Source of the DNA: Arthrobacter sp. Soil763
Lineage (GTDB): Bacteria; Actinomycetota; Actinomycetes; Actinomycetales; Micrococcaceae
Reading direction: 5' to 3'
DNA: 64,000 nucleotides
Assembly (NCBI RefSeq): GCF_001428365.1
Contig: NZ_LMSH01000001.1
Span: 253,685 to 317,684, forward strand
Made by a program: the position numbers and the translations under genes. Positions within the stretch are counted from its first letter, which is position 1, and each line of letters begins with the position of its first letter. The notes beneath the pieces were generated by a model. It searched no databases. It saw only the letters and a list, made by a program, of their open reading frames with translations, and was not told where the DNA came from. This document shows positions 25,112 to 33,352 of this stretch, piece by piece.

Positions 25112-26416
25112 TCAGATGGCCGTATGCGGGGCCTGGCCCTCGTCGCCGTGCTTTTCCACCGCGCGGCGCTCACGCAGCCGGTCGAGCCGGTTCATCACCG
25201 GCGCGGTGGTGGCCCCGTGCAGCACGATGGACATCGCCACCACGAGGGCCACGAAGGCCCAGAGCTCCTGGGCCTCGGCGCCGAAGTTCCCGTGGCCCAG
25301 GGCGAAGGCAAGGTAGTAGAGGGAGCCGATGCCGCGGATCCCGAAGAAGGCGATGGCGATCCGTTCCCGCGGCCCGGTCTTGCCCCGGGCCAGTCCGATC
25401 CAGCCGGCCAGCGGGCGCACCAGCAACAGGAAGGCCAGCGCCACCAGCACCTCGGTCCACCCGATTCCGGCCAGCAGGCCGCGGGCGATCGCCCCGCCCA
25501 GCAGGACCAGGATCACCACGGTCATGAGCCGCTCGAGCTGCTCCACGTAGGAGTGCATGACCCGGTGGAACCCGTGGGTGCGTTCGGCGGCACGGATGGT
25601 GACGGCGCAGACGAAGACGGCGACAAAGCCGTACCCCTCGGCGAGCTCCGTCACACCGTAGGCCAGGAACGTCGCCGCCAGCGCCACGAACCCCTCGGAG
25701 TGGTTGGACAGCCGGATGCTCTCGTGCCGGGCGGAGAAGAACAGCCGGCCCAGGAGCTTGCCGGTGCCAATGCCCAGCAGGACGCCGATCACCATCCGCC
25801 AGAGCACGTCCACGGCCAGCCAGTTCCCCAACCAGCCCGACGGCGCGGCGCCGACAAAGCTGATGGCGATGGCCAGGTAGACGAACGGGAAGGCGAGCCC
25901 GTCGTTCAGCCCGGCTTCGGAGGTCAGTCCGAAGCGGATCTCATCCTCGCGCTCGGTTGCCTCATCCTCGTCGGCCGGTTCCCCCACCTGGACCTCGGAG
26001 GCCAGCACGGGGTCGGTCGGGGCCAGCGCGGCCGCGACGAGGAGCGCGGCGCCGAGGCCGAGGCCCAGGAACCAGAGGCCCAGCAAGGTCAGCCCGATGA
26101 TGCACAGCGGCATGGCCAGGCCCAGCATCCGCCAGGTCGTCGACCAGCGGCGGAGGCCCACGGGCCGGTCCAGCGCCAGCCCGGCGCCCATGAGCGAGAT
26201 GATGACGCAGACCTCGGTCAGGTGCGTGACGAACTCCCCGTGCTGCAGGGGGTCCGGGTTGGGCAGGCCGGGCATCAGGGTGAATGCCAGCATGCCCGCG
26301 CCCAGGAACACCATGGGCATCGAGAGCGGCATGTTGCGCAGCAGCTTGGGCAGCACGGCTGCGACGAAAACGGCGATTCCCGCCGCCACGAACGCGACGC
26401 TGGGTCCTTCAAACAT
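25112..26416 (-). CDS. CPA1-type sodium/proton antiporter
   Basis: 434 residues with about 12 membrane segments. The transport-core motifs are LAPTDPVLASEVQVG, a TDP unwound-helix site, and EIRFGLTSEAGLNDGLAFPFVYL, with the conserved acidic pair region. A cytoplasmic acidic loop (EPADEDEATERED, about residues 150-162) interrupts them. It belongs to the proton-driven cation antiporters that control pH and sodium. It lies between hutG and the small genes at 26.6 kb on the opposite strand, with no shared operon. Confidence 0.9.
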   Translation of the reverse strand: MFEGPSVAFVAAGIAVFVAAVLPKLLRNMPLSMPMVFLGAGMLAFTLMPGLPNPDPLQHGEFVTHLTEVCVIISLMGAGLALDRPVGLRRWSTTWRMLGLAMPLCIIGLTLLGLWFLGLGLGAALLVAAALAPTDPVLASEVQVGEPADEDEATEREDEIRFGLTSEAGLNDGLAFPFVYLAIAISFVGAAPSGWLGNWLAVDVLWRMVIGVLLGIGTGKLLGRLFFSARHESIRLSNHSEGFVALAATFLAYGVTELAEGYGFVAVFVCAVTIRAAERTHGFHRVMHSYVEQLERLMTVVILVLLGGAIARGLLAGIGWTEVLVALAFLLLVRPLAGWIGLARGKTGPRERIAIAFFGIRGIGSLYYLAFALGHGNFGAEAQELWAFVALVVAMSIVLHGATTAPVMNRLDRLRERRAVEKHGDEGQAPHTAI

Positions 26417-26606
26417 GGGAACGCCCTCCTGCCGCGACCGGGAGCGTCCCCGGAATGGGTCGGGGCGCCGTTCCAGACAGAACGGCGCCCCTCACTCCCC
26501 AAGATATACCGCTGACTGCACACTATCCGCCCAAGGCTGGGACGCCACGCCGCAGCCATTAGAATAGAGGGTGGCCAACCGGCCTGATTCTAGGAAAGAC
26601 CAGTTA

Positions 26607-26843
26607 ATGAACACACACACCATGCGGACCGAGGCCTCCGAGGCCACGTCCATCAAGCTCTCGTTCGCCAGCGCCCACGAGGTCCACCATGGCCTCGAAA
26701 ACGCCGTCAACACGCTGATCGCCTCGGCCGCCCGGGACCGCCGCTGCGGGATCACGGTCACCAGGCACGAGCCGGGTGCGTACACCGTGGCGCTCGACGA
26801 GACGGTTCCCTTCGGCGAAACCCGCGAGGCTGCCGCCGCGTAG
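26607..26843 (+). CDS. Hypothetical protein, 78 residues
   Basis: Starts at the ATG 26607 after an AGGAAAG ribosome binding site, not at the earlier in-frame start (26571). No family recognised. Soluble, with one helix (SAHEVHHGLENAVNTLIASAARD) and two strands (GITVTRHEPGAYTVALDETV), a small alpha-beta protein. A strong hairpin terminator follows 26 bases after the stop, so it is a single-gene transcript. A strong ribosome binding site plus a strong terminator suggests a well-expressed gene. Confidence 0.72.
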   Translation: MNTHTMRTEASEATSIKLSFASAHEVHHGLENAVNTLIASAARDRRCGITVTRHEPGAYTVALDETVPFGETREAAAA

Positions 26844-26869
26844 TTCCACCGGTCCCAACTGGGACAGAC

Positions 26870-26913
26870 GAGGCAGGGGCCGGCGGGGATCGTTCCCCGC
26901 CGGCCCCTGCCTC
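26870..26913. terminator. Strong hairpin terminator between two convergent small genes
   Basis: Two perfect 20-base arms (26870-26889 and 26894-26913) enclose the loop TCGT, followed on the plus strand by TTGTTGTTG. It ends the 78-residue gene at 26607-26843. It may also stop transcription from the opposite direction after the gene at 26927-27163. Confidence 0.88.
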
Positions 26914-26926
26914 TTGTTGTTGCCGG

Positions 26927-27163
26927 CTAGCTCCGCCGCACCTGGACGCCGTCGGACTTGAGGAACAACTGGGCCTCCGACGGCGCCTCGGGCACCAGCC
27001 AGAGCACGTTGCCGCTGGAGGACACTTCCTCCACGTCCCCGGCCGCCAGAACCTGCGCGTGTTTGACGATCTCCACCCGGTCCCCGGCCCGCAGGCTCTT
27101 CCAGTCGGTTACCGTGGCGGCGAACGCCGTGCGCCTGTACAGAACCGTCCCGCGTGCTTTCAT
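26927..27163 (-). CDS. Small NfeD-C-terminal-like or SH3-like protein, 78 residues
   Basis: No firm family. It is nearly all beta: RGTVLYRRTAFAATVTDWKSL, then LRAGDRVEIVKHAQVLAAGDVEEV, VLWLVPEA and LFLKSDGVQVRR. This resembles a small OB or SH3-like barrel such as the NfeD C-terminal domain, but without the membrane part. Upstream lies an inverted repeat (TTGTGG/CCACAA, 27192-27210) 29-47 bases before the start. It shares a terminator region with the convergent gene at 26607. Confidence 0.65.
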   Translation of the reverse strand: MKARGTVLYRRTAFAATVTDWKSLRAGDRVEIVKHAQVLAAGDVEEVSSSGNVLWLVPEAPSEAQLFLKSDGVQVRRS

Positions 27164-27191
27164 GAACTTCTACCCCTTTGTAGGTTCCTGT

Positions 27192-27210
27192 TTGTGGTTT
27201 TGTGCCACAA
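27192..27210. repeat. Short inverted repeat before the 78-residue minus-strand gene
   Basis: TTGTGG and CCACAA are separated by TTTTGTG in a locally AT-richer stretch. It may be an operator for the gene at 26927-27163. The arms are only 6 bases, so chance cannot be excluded. Confidence 0.3.
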
Positions 27211-27328
27211 CGTCATTGGTGTGGTCTTGGTCATATTCCTACTACATTTCTTCCTGCGCTGCCCGCCGTGTTGCCGAACATTTCCGCCCGGACCGGAAAT
27301 GCCGTTCCGCCGCGTATTTTCTTTGTTG

Positions 27329-28921
27329 TCAGGCCAGATTTCCGACGGCGGATTCGGCGGCTGCGCGGACCGCGCCGGAACCGACGAGCCGGTCCGCGGC
27401 TTCCAGCTCGGGCGAGAGGAACCGGTCGGTGCCCGGGCCCTCGACGACGTCGCGGAGTGCCGCGATGACGGCGGACCCGGCCGGGCCCGGCGTGAGTTCG
27501 CCGTCGGAGAGCTGGGTGCGGATATCCAGGGCCCGGGCGGAGGTCACCAGCTCGATCGCCAGGATCCGCCGCAGGTTCTCCACCGCGCGGCGGAGTTTGC
27601 GGGCAGCGTGCCAGCCCATCGAGACGTGGTCCTCCTGCATCGCCGAGCTCGGGATCGAGTCCACCGACGCCGGGACGGCCAGCCGCTTATTGTCCGAGAC
27701 CAGCCCGGCCTGGGTGTACTGGGCGATCATCAGGCCCGAGTCGACGCCGGGGTCGGCGGCCAGGAAGGCCGGCAGGCCGTGCGAGCGGGCAGGGTCCAGC
27801 ATCCGGTCGGTGCGGCGCTCGGCGATGGAGCCCAGGTCGGCGACGGCGACGGCAAGGAAGTCCAGCACGTAGGCCACCGGGGCGCCGTGGAAGTTGCCGT
27901 TGGAGCTGACCCGACCGTCCGGCAGCACGACCGGGTTGTCGATCGCGGCGGCCAGTTCGCGGGAGGCCACCAGGGCGGCGTGGTCGACGGTGTCGCGGAC
28001 CGCTCCGGCCACCTGGGGGGCGCAGCGCAGCGAGTAGGCGTCCTGGACCCGGGTGTCGTTGACCCGGTGCGAGGCCACGATCGGGGAGTTGGCGAGCACC
28101 CGCAGCATGTTGTCCGCGGACGCGGCCTGCCCCGGGTGCGGGCGGAGCGCGGCGTGCAGCTCGGGCAGGAACACCTGGTCGGTGCCGAGCAGCGCCTCGA
28201 CGCTGAGCGCGGCGGTGATGTCCGCCGTCGTGAGCAGCTGGCGGAGGTCCGCGATGGCCATCAGCAGCATGCCCAGCATTCCTTCGGTGCCGTTGACCAG
28301 CGCCAGGCCTTCCTTCTCGGCCAGGGTGACGGGTTCAATCCCGTGCGCCGCGAGGAGTTCCGAGACCGGGCGGGTGCCGGCGGCGCCGTACAGTTCGCCG
28401 TCGGGGCCGGTGGCTTCGCCTTCGCCCATCAGCACGAGGGCCACATGGGAGAGCGGGGCGAGATCGCCCGAGCAGCCGAGCGACCCGAACTCGCGGACCA
28501 CCGGGGTGATGCCGGCGTTCAGGACATCGACCATGGTCTGCAGCACCACGGGCCGGACGCCGGTGCGGCCGGAGGCGAGGGTCTTGGCGCGCAGGAACAT
28601 GATGCCGCGGGCCACCTCGCGTTCCACCGCGGGGCCCATGCCTGCGGCGTGGCTGCGGATCAGCGACTTCTGCAGCTGGGTGCGCAGCTCGGTCGGGATG
28701 TGCCGGTTGGCCAGGGCGCCGAAGCCGGTGGAGATCCCGTAGGCCGGGACCTCGCTGTGGGCGAGGTCGTCAATGTGCGCGCGGACCTTCGCGACGGCGT
28801 CGAGGGCGTCCTGGGCAATGGTCACGTGCGCGCCGTGGCGGGCGACAGCGACGACGTCCTCGGGGGTGACGCCGCTGGAGCCAAGGGTGACGGTGAGCGG
28901 TTCGTGGGTGGTGATGGTCAT
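27329..28921 (-). CDS. hutH: Histidine ammonia-lyase
   Basis: 530 residues from the ATG 28919-28921; the frame stays open to 29788 but that part overlaps hutU. The MIO prosthetic group forms from three residues in a GSLGxSGDLAPLSH block. Here the triad is Cys150-Ser151-Gly152 instead of the textbook Ala-Ser-Gly. Other hallmarks are YGISTGFGALAN and the loop VLANSPIVASHRV. The enzyme removes ammonia from histidine to make urocanate, in the cytoplasm. It follows hutU by 8 bases, so the two form one transcript, controlled by the palindromes before hutU. Confidence 0.95.
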   Translation of the reverse strand: MTITTHEPLTVTLGSSGVTPEDVVAVARHGAHVTIAQDALDAVAKVRAHIDDLAHSEVPAYGISTGFGALANRHIPTELRTQLQKSLIRSHAAGMGPAVEREVARGIMFLRAKTLASGRTGVRPVVLQTMVDVLNAGITPVVREFGSLGCSGDLAPLSHVALVLMGEGEATGPDGELYGAAGTRPVSELLAAHGIEPVTLAEKEGLALVNGTEGMLGMLLMAIADLRQLLTTADITAALSVEALLGTDQVFLPELHAALRPHPGQAASADNMLRVLANSPIVASHRVNDTRVQDAYSLRCAPQVAGAVRDTVDHAALVASRELAAAIDNPVVLPDGRVSSNGNFHGAPVAYVLDFLAVAVADLGSIAERRTDRMLDPARSHGLPAFLAADPGVDSGLMIAQYTQAGLVSDNKRLAVPASVDSIPSSAMQEDHVSMGWHAARKLRRAVENLRRILAIELVTSARALDIRTQLSDGELTPGPAGSAVIAALRDVVEGPGTDRFLSPELEAADRLVGSGAVRAAAESAVGNLA

Positions 28922-28929
28922 TGGGTTTC

Positions 28930-30657
28930 CTACTTCTTTGCTTCTGCGGAGTCTGCAGAGTCCTTGGACTCGGTCATCGGGATGCGGACGCCGCGTTCTT
29001 TGGCGACTTCGACGGCGCGGTCGTAACCGGCGTCGGCGTGGCGGATGACGCCCATGCCGGGGTCGTTGGTGAGGAGGCGTTCGAGCTTCTGCGCGGCGAG
29101 GTCGGTGCCGTCCGCGACGGAGACCTGGCCGGCGTGGATCGAGCGGCCGATCCCGACGCCGCCGCCGTGGTGCAGGGAGACCCAGGTGGCGCCGGAGGCG
29201 GTGTTGAGCAGGGCGTTGAGCAGCGGCCAGTCGGCGATCGCGTCGGAGCCGTCGGCCATCGCTTCGGTTTCGCGGTACGGGGAGGCGACGGAGCCGGAGT
29301 CGAGGTGGTCGCGGCCGATCACGATGGGCGCCTTGACCTTGCCGTCCTTGACGAGCTGGTTGAACAGCAGGCCGGCCTTGGCGCGTTCGCCGTAGCCGAG
29401 CCAGCAGATCCGCGCCGGCAGGCCCTCGAATTCGACGCGCTCGGCCGCGGCGTCGATCCAGCGGTGCAGGTGCTTGTTCTCCGGGAAGAGCTCCTTGATC
29501 GCCGCGTCCGTGACCGCGATGTCCTCGGGGTCCCCGGAAAGGGCGACCCAGCGGAACGGGCCCAGGCCTTCGCAGAACAGCGGACGGATGTAGGCCGGGA
29601 CGAATCCGGGGAACTCGAAGGCGCGGGTGTAGCCACCCTTGCGGGCCTCGTCGCGGATGGAGTTGCCGTAGTCGAAGACCTCGGCGCCGGCGTCCTGGAA
29701 CTCGACCATGGCCTGGACGTGCCTGGCCATCGACGCCTGGGCCTTCTTGGTGAAGCCATCCGGGTCGGCGGCGGCTTCGCGGTGCCACTCCTCCACCGTG
29801 ATGCCCTCGGGCAGGTAGCTCAGCGGGTCATGGGCCGAGGTCTGGTCCGTGACGATGTCCACGGTGAGCTCGCCGGCGTTGTGCCGGCGCAGGAGCTCCG
29901 GGAAGACCTCGGCGGCGTTGCCGACATAGCCTACGGACCAGCCGCGGCGCTCCTCCTTGGCCTTCAGGACCTTGGCGATGGCGGCGTCGAGGTCGGTTTC
30001 GACCTCGTCGAGATAGCGCTTGCCGGCGCGGCGGCGCAGCCGGGTCTCGTCGACGTCGACGATCAGGCAGGCGCCTTCGTTGAGGGTCACGGCGAGCGGC
30101 TGGGCGCCGCCCATGCCGCCGCACCCGCCGGTGAGGGTCAGCGTGCCGGCGAGGGTGCCGTTCTCGTCGCCGGTGAGCTTGCGGGCGATCGCGGCGAAGG
30201 TCTCGAAGGTGCCCTGCAGGATGCCCTGGGTGCCGATGTAGATCCAGGACCCGGCGGTCATCTGGCCGTACATCATCAGGCCCTCGGCCTCGAGCCGGCG
30301 GAATTCGGGCCAAGTGGCCCAGTCGCCGACGAGGTTGGAGTTGGCCAGCAGCACCCGCGGGGCCCATTCGTTGGTGCGGAAAACGCCGACCGGCTTGCCG
30401 GACTGGACCAGCAGGGTCTCGTCCTTCCCCATCGTCTCCAGGGTGCGGGTGATTGCGTCGAACGCGGCCCAGGACCGGACGGCACGGCCGGTGCCGCCGT
30501 AAACCACCAGGTCGTCCGGGCGTTCGGCGACCTCGGGGTCCAGGTTGTTCATCAGCATCCGCAGCGGGGCTTCAGTCTGCCAGCTCTTGGCGGTGAGCTC
30601 GGTGCCGCGGGCGGCTTTGACCGGGCGGGCACCGGTGGTGAAATCGGCGGGTGCCAT
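28930..30657 (-). CDS. hutU: Urocanate hydratase
   Basis: 575 residues, normal for urocanase. The NAD-binding Gly-rich block [15 protein letters not shown] lies at about 175-189. The conserved Cys of [12 protein letters not shown] is at 418, and the C-terminal [13 protein letters not shown] motif is present. The enzyme adds water to urocanate to give imidazolone propionate, using tightly bound NAD+. It heads the hutU-hutH unit. Two palindromic elements lie upstream (30716-30747 and 30755-30768). Confidence 0.96.
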   Translation of the reverse strand: MAPADFTTGARPVKAARGTELTAKSWQTEAPLRMLMNNLDPEVAERPDDLVVYGGTGRAVRSWAAFDAITRTLETMGKDETLLVQSGKPVGVFRTNEWAPRVLLANSNLVGDWATWPEFRRLEAEGLMMYGQMTAGSWIYIGTQGILQGTFETFAAIARKLTGDENGTLAGTLTLTGGCGGMGGAQPLAVTLNEGACLIVDVDETRLRRRAGKRYLDEVETDLDAAIAKVLKAKEERRGWSVGYVGNAAEVFPELLRRHNAGELTVDIVTDQTSAHDPLSYLPEGITVEEWHREAAADPDGFTKKAQASMARHVQAMVEFQDAGAEVFDYGNSIRDEARKGGYTRAFEFPGFVPAYIRPLFCEGLGPFRWVALSGDPEDIAVTDAAIKELFPENKHLHRWIDAAAERVEFEGLPARICWLGYGERAKAGLLFNQLVKDGKVKAPIVIGRDHLDSGSVASPYRETEAMADGSDAIADWPLLNALLNTASGATWVSLHHGGGVGIGRSIHAGQVSVADGTDLAAQKLERLLTNDPGMGVIRHADAGYDRAVEVAKERGVRIPMTESKDSADSAEAKK

Positions 30658-30715
30658 GGGGGCTCCTTCGTGTCTCGTGTGGTTCCGGGGAGAGGTTCTG
30701 TATCAACTAAAGCCT

Positions 30716-30747
30716 GTCCGGAACCCCGCAAACAGAGGGTTTCGGAC
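30716..30747. promoter_or_regulatory. Imperfect inverted repeat in the hutU promoter region
   Basis: GTCCGGAACCC and GGGTTTCGGAC are 11-base arms with one mismatch, separated by 10 bases, 59-90 bases before hutU. The element adjoins the HutR-like site at 30755 and may be a second binding site, or a site for a carbon or nitrogen regulator. Confidence 0.5.
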
Positions 30748-30754
30748 GGCCCTG

Positions 30755-30768
30755 TCCGGGATACCAGA
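30755..30768. promoter_or_regulatory. Candidate HutR (IclR) operator before hutU
   Basis: TCCGGGATACCAGA lies 98-111 bases before hutU. It matches 12 of 14 bases of the hutG site. It also agrees at 11 of 14 positions with TCTGwwATwCCAGA, which I recall being reported for the IclR-type HutR of Corynebacterium resistens. Confidence 0.72.
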
Positions 30769-30813
30769 CCCGCCGGGTGCGGCTGGATGCGCTTCGGCGG
30801 CCGCGCGCCGGAG

Positions 30814-31692
30814 CTACTGCGGGCCAGCCGGACTGGGGCGCCCGTGGATCCTGAGCGAGAGCTCGTCCGCGACCTTCTTGATCCGCGCGGCCAGCACCGG
30901 CCACTGGTCCGCGGGCAGCTTGTCCTCCAGAAACGTCACGGCGACGGCGGCCGTCGGCCAGCCGGTGTGGTCCGTGACGGCGGCCGCGATCGAGCCGAAC
31001 CCCGGGGTGATCTCGCCGTGTTCGGTGGCGTAGCCGCGCTGCCGGACCCGGTCCAGGTGGGAGGACAGCGCGGAGTACTTAGTGATGGGTGATTCCGTCT
31101 CGTGCCGGGTGCTGAACGCCGCGGCGTTCGGGTACAGCGCCCGGACCTGCGACTTCGGCAGCACCGCAAGGATCGCCCGGCCGCTCGCGGTCAGGTGGCT
31201 GGGCAGCCGGACGCCGACGTCGGTCACTAGCGAGGGGCGGTTTTTCGCCCGTTCCTCGACGATATAGAGCACGTCCCGGCCGTGCAGGACGGCCAGGTGG
31301 GCGCTCTCGCCGATCATGTCTACGAGCGAGGCGAGCATGGGCCGGCCGAGCCTGGAGAGCGGCTCCTGGCGGGAGTAGGCGGAGCTGAGTTCGAAGGCGC
31401 TGATGCCGAGGCCGTAGCGTTGCTCTTCGTGCAGGTGCAGCACAAAGCCGTTCGCCTCCATCACGCCGAGCAGGTGGTAGACGCTGGAGCGCGGCAGCCC
31501 CAGGGAGGTGGCGATGTTCGACGCCGCCATCGGCCCGCGCTTGGAAGCCAGCAGTTTCAGGATGCGCAGGGTGTTCTCTGCCGCCGGCACCTTGGACGCC
31601 GGCCTGACGGCCGTTCGAGCGGCGGCCTTGGGCGCAGCGGCCGGCGCGGGCGCGGTGCCGGCCGTTTCACGGGGCGGGGTGGCTGCAGTCAT
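30814..31692 (-). CDS. hutR: IclR-family regulator of histidine utilisation
   Basis: 292 residues. An Ala/Pro-rich tail (about 35 residues) precedes the IclR winged helix-turn-helix (NTLRILKLLASKRGPMAASNIATSLGLPRSSVYHLLGVM). The effector domain follows (LVDMIGESAHLAVLHGRDVLYIVEE to FLEDKLPADQWPVLAARI). IclR proteins bind small acids and act as repressors or activators. It sits 157 bases upstream of hutU on the same strand. Related palindromes occur before its own gene, before hutU and before hutG, so it very likely governs the hut genes and itself. The effector could be urocanate or histidine; this is not shown. Confidence 0.87.
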   Translation of the reverse strand: MTAATPPRETAGTAPAPAAAPKAAARTAVRPASKVPAAENTLRILKLLASKRGPMAASNIATSLGLPRSSVYHLLGVMEANGFVLHLHEEQRYGLGISAFELSSAYSRQEPLSRLGRPMLASLVDMIGESAHLAVLHGRDVLYIVEERAKNRPSLVTDVGVRLPSHLTASGRAILAVLPKSQVRALYPNAAAFSTRHETESPITKYSALSSHLDRVRQRGYATEHGEITPGFGSIAAAVTDHTGWPTAAVAVTFLEDKLPADQWPVLAARIKKVADELSLRIHGRPSPAGPQ

Positions 31693-31718
31693 GTGATCCT
31701 CTTCGGCGTCGAATGGTG

Positions 31719-31732
31719 TCCGGTATCCCGTA
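31719..31732. promoter_or_regulatory. Candidate HutR site close to its own gene
   Basis: On the minus strand this reads TACGGGATACCGGA, 12 of 14 bases identical to the hutU site. It is 27-40 bases before the IclR gene start, a position suited to autorepression. Confidence 0.62.
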
Positions 31733-31783
31733 CTTAAGCATGCGGCCCTCTTTCGCCATTAGAACTCGCGCCACGGCTCGGAG

Positions 31784-31801
31784 TGTCTGCAATATCAGAC
31801 A
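31784..31801. promoter_or_regulatory. Distal palindrome before the IclR gene
   Basis: TGTCTG and CAGACA arms flank CAATAT. The inner 14-mer TCTGCAATATCAGA agrees at 12 of 14 positions with the corynebacterial HutR motif as I recall it. It is 92-109 bases before the IclR gene, and 94-111 bases before the divergent gene at 31895, which it could also affect. Confidence 0.62.
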
Positions 31802-31894
31802 ACGGCAGCTCCGGTGCGCGGACTTCCGGCCCTTGTCCGACCCCGCCCGCGGTGCTTCGCTGAACGAATCCACCCGGACATCAGGAGGACCGCC

Positions 31895-32233
31895 GTGCGC
31901 TGGATCGCAGGATTGTTTCTGATCGCCCACGGCCTGGTACACCTCGCGATCTGGCTGCCGCGGCCGGAGGCAAAGGCCCCGTTACACGTTTGCCGGTCCC
32001 CGTTCGCCGGGGAAGTCCGCCGGTTGGCTGTTGCACTGGCCCTCGCCGCCGGGGCGGTGCTAGGGCTGGGCGGCCTGGGCCTACTGGTGGCCGCACCGTG
32101 GTGCATCCCGGTCACCGTGGCCGGTGCCGGAATTTCTGCCGCCCTGCTGGTGCTCACCTTCAATCGGTGGTGGCTGATCGGGCTGGGCATCAACGCCGCC
32201 ATCATCGTCCTTGCCCTGCAGCAGACCGGGTGA
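31895..32233 (+). CDS. Small membrane protein, first of a coupled pair
   Basis: 112 residues from the GTG at 31895, supported by an AGGAGGA site six bases upstream. About four hydrophobic segments: IAGLFLIAHGLVHLAIWLP, LAVALALAAGAVLGLGGLGLLVAAP, PVTVAGAGISAALLVLTFN and LIGLGINAAIIVLAL. A conserved His pair (AHGLVHLAIW) lies in the first. I recognise no family with confidence. Its TGA overlaps the GTG start of the next gene by 4 bases, so they are translated together and may form one membrane unit. It is divergent from the IclR gene. Confidence 0.7.
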   Translation: MRWIAGLFLIAHGLVHLAIWLPRPEAKAPLHVCRSPFAGEVRRLAVALALAAGAVLGLGGLGLLVAAPWCIPVTVAGAGISAALLVLTFNRWWLIGLGINAAIIVLALQQTG

Positions 32234-32658
32234 CGGCCGTGGATATTTCGCGCCCGGGGCTGCAGGAGGCGGAGCTGAAAGCCGTCAAGGCTGTCCACAC
32301 CCTGGCCTGGTTCACGATCGAAGCGGCGATTGTCTACGTCCTCTACGCCGGAATCCGGGGGCGTTCGGACCGGAGGGCGGCCGTCGCCGGGACCGTGGTC
32401 TTCGCCGAAACCGCAGTCTTTGCGGGCAACGGCTTCCACTGCCCGCTCACGGCTGTGGCGCAACGGCTCGGCGACAGCCACGGGTCCGTCACGGACATCT
32501 ATTTGCCGAAGTGGTTTGCCCACAACCTCCCGGCGATCCACGTCCCGCTTATCGTGCTGGCGGTGGCCATCCACTGGCGGAATCTGCGACGCCAGTTCCG
32601 GTCCGGGTCGGCAGGCACCCGCACCCGCGCCCGAGCGTTCCTCAGCCGGGAGGGATGA
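32230..32658 (+). CDS. Polytopic membrane protein, second of a coupled pair
   Basis: 142 residues starting at the GTG 32230 that overlaps the previous stop (GTGA); a second GTG at 32239 is possible. Three to four membrane segments. A striking conserved-looking block, NGFHCPLTAVAQRLG then DIYLPKWFAHNLPAIHVPL, joins two of them. The FHCPLT motif recalls DUF2784-type small membrane proteins, but I cannot confirm that. His, Cys and aromatic residues at the membrane edge may bind metal or quinone. Role unknown. Confidence 0.65.
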   Translation: MTAVDISRPGLQEAELKAVKAVHTLAWFTIEAAIVYVLYAGIRGRSDRRAAVAGTVVFAETAVFAGNGFHCPLTAVAQRLGDSHGSVTDIYLPKWFAHNLPAIHVPLIVLAVAIHWRNLRRQFRSGSAGTRTRARAFLSREG

Positions 32659-32689
32659 AGTCCGCCGGGGCGGCGGGCCGCCTCAGGGC

Positions 32690-33088
32690 TCATCGCTCGG
32701 GCGGATCGGCGTCCCACGGCATGGAGCACCGGGAGCGGCACTCCGGCTGTCCTTTTCCCGGCCAAGGGCGACCGAAGGAGCGGTTGCAGGGGCACCGTTC
32801 CGGGGTGTTGGGGTTCCGAATTACGCGGAACCGGGGCGGTTTGATCCGATCGCTGTAGTCCAGTGTCGCGCCCGCGAGGACCGCCCCTGCCGTGGCGCTG
32901 ACATAGAGTTCCGCGCCGGGGCAGCCGTAGCGGGAATCCCCGTCCTCAAGAGGGTCCTGGGTGAAGACATACGTGCGCCCACAGCATCCACCCGCCTGCA
33001 CGTCGACGCGGGCGCTGCCGCCGAGATCTGCCAACTGCCGGACGGCAGCCGCCGTCACGGCAAACGGCGGATAGATTGTCTCGCTCAT
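32690..33088 (-). CDS. A-type iron-sulfur carrier homologue (HesB/IscA fold)
   Basis: 132 residues from the ATG 33086-33088. The fold signature is present: V-x-V-QAGGCCGRTYVF, then a strand (AELYVSATAGAVLAGATLDYSD) and FRVIRNPNTPERCPCNRSF. IscA-type carriers hold clusters through one Cys in the first block and a CxC near the end. Here the set is C35/C36 and C99-x-C101, so it can be called a probable Fe-S carrier, although the C-x-C is CPC instead of CGC. About 30 extra residues follow, with further Cys (ECRSRCSMPW). It is alone on this strand. Confidence 0.78.
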   Translation of the reverse strand: MSETIYPPFAVTAAAVRQLADLGGSARVDVQAGGCCGRTYVFTQDPLEDGDSRYGCPGAELYVSATAGAVLAGATLDYSDRIKPPRFRVIRNPNTPERCPCNRSFGRPWPGKGQPECRSRCSMPWDADPPER

Positions 33089-33205
33089 GGCGGCCACTCT
33101 AACGATGCGCAACCGTCTGGGCACCAATGAACCCCCGTGGGTTTCGCAACCGCAACCCCACCCGAGTATCCCGCGCCGCCGTCCACGTAATGCCGGGTGG
33201 AGAAG

Positions 33206-33220
33206 GAGTAAATGTTACTC
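33206..33220. repeat. Inverted repeat in an AT-richer stretch before the 87-residue gene
   Basis: GAGTAA and TTACTC arms enclose ATG in one of the least GC-rich spots nearby. It lies in the 264-base gap between the Fe-S carrier gene and the gene at 33353, and may be an operator for one of them. The rest of that gap holds nothing I recognise. Confidence 0.35.
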
Positions 33221-33352
33221 GTGTTACTGGCGAGACGAATTCGTAGAGTGGGCGGACGGGGGCACCGGAACACAGGCGGCAAGGCTGGGGAGCCCGCCCA
33301 CCCGTTCCGGTCCCCCGCGAATGAACGTCGTTCGCAGGCAAGGAGCCGTCCG

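Noticed and set aside
26852..26865. Palindrome GTCCCA-AC-TGGGAC as an operator
   Set aside because: It lies just after the 78-residue gene and before the strong terminator, so it is downstream of the coding region and away from any start.
27279..27301. Hairpin CATTTCCG/CGGAAATG downstream of the small minus-strand genes
   Set aside because: Eight-base stem without a T run in either direction, located upstream of one gene and past the stop of hutH; too weak to call a terminator.
28921..29788. N-terminal extension of hutH in the same frame
   Set aside because: The extension lies inside hutU and is Arg/Pro-rich. The ATG at 28921 gives a normal-length HutH and follows hutU by 8 bases.
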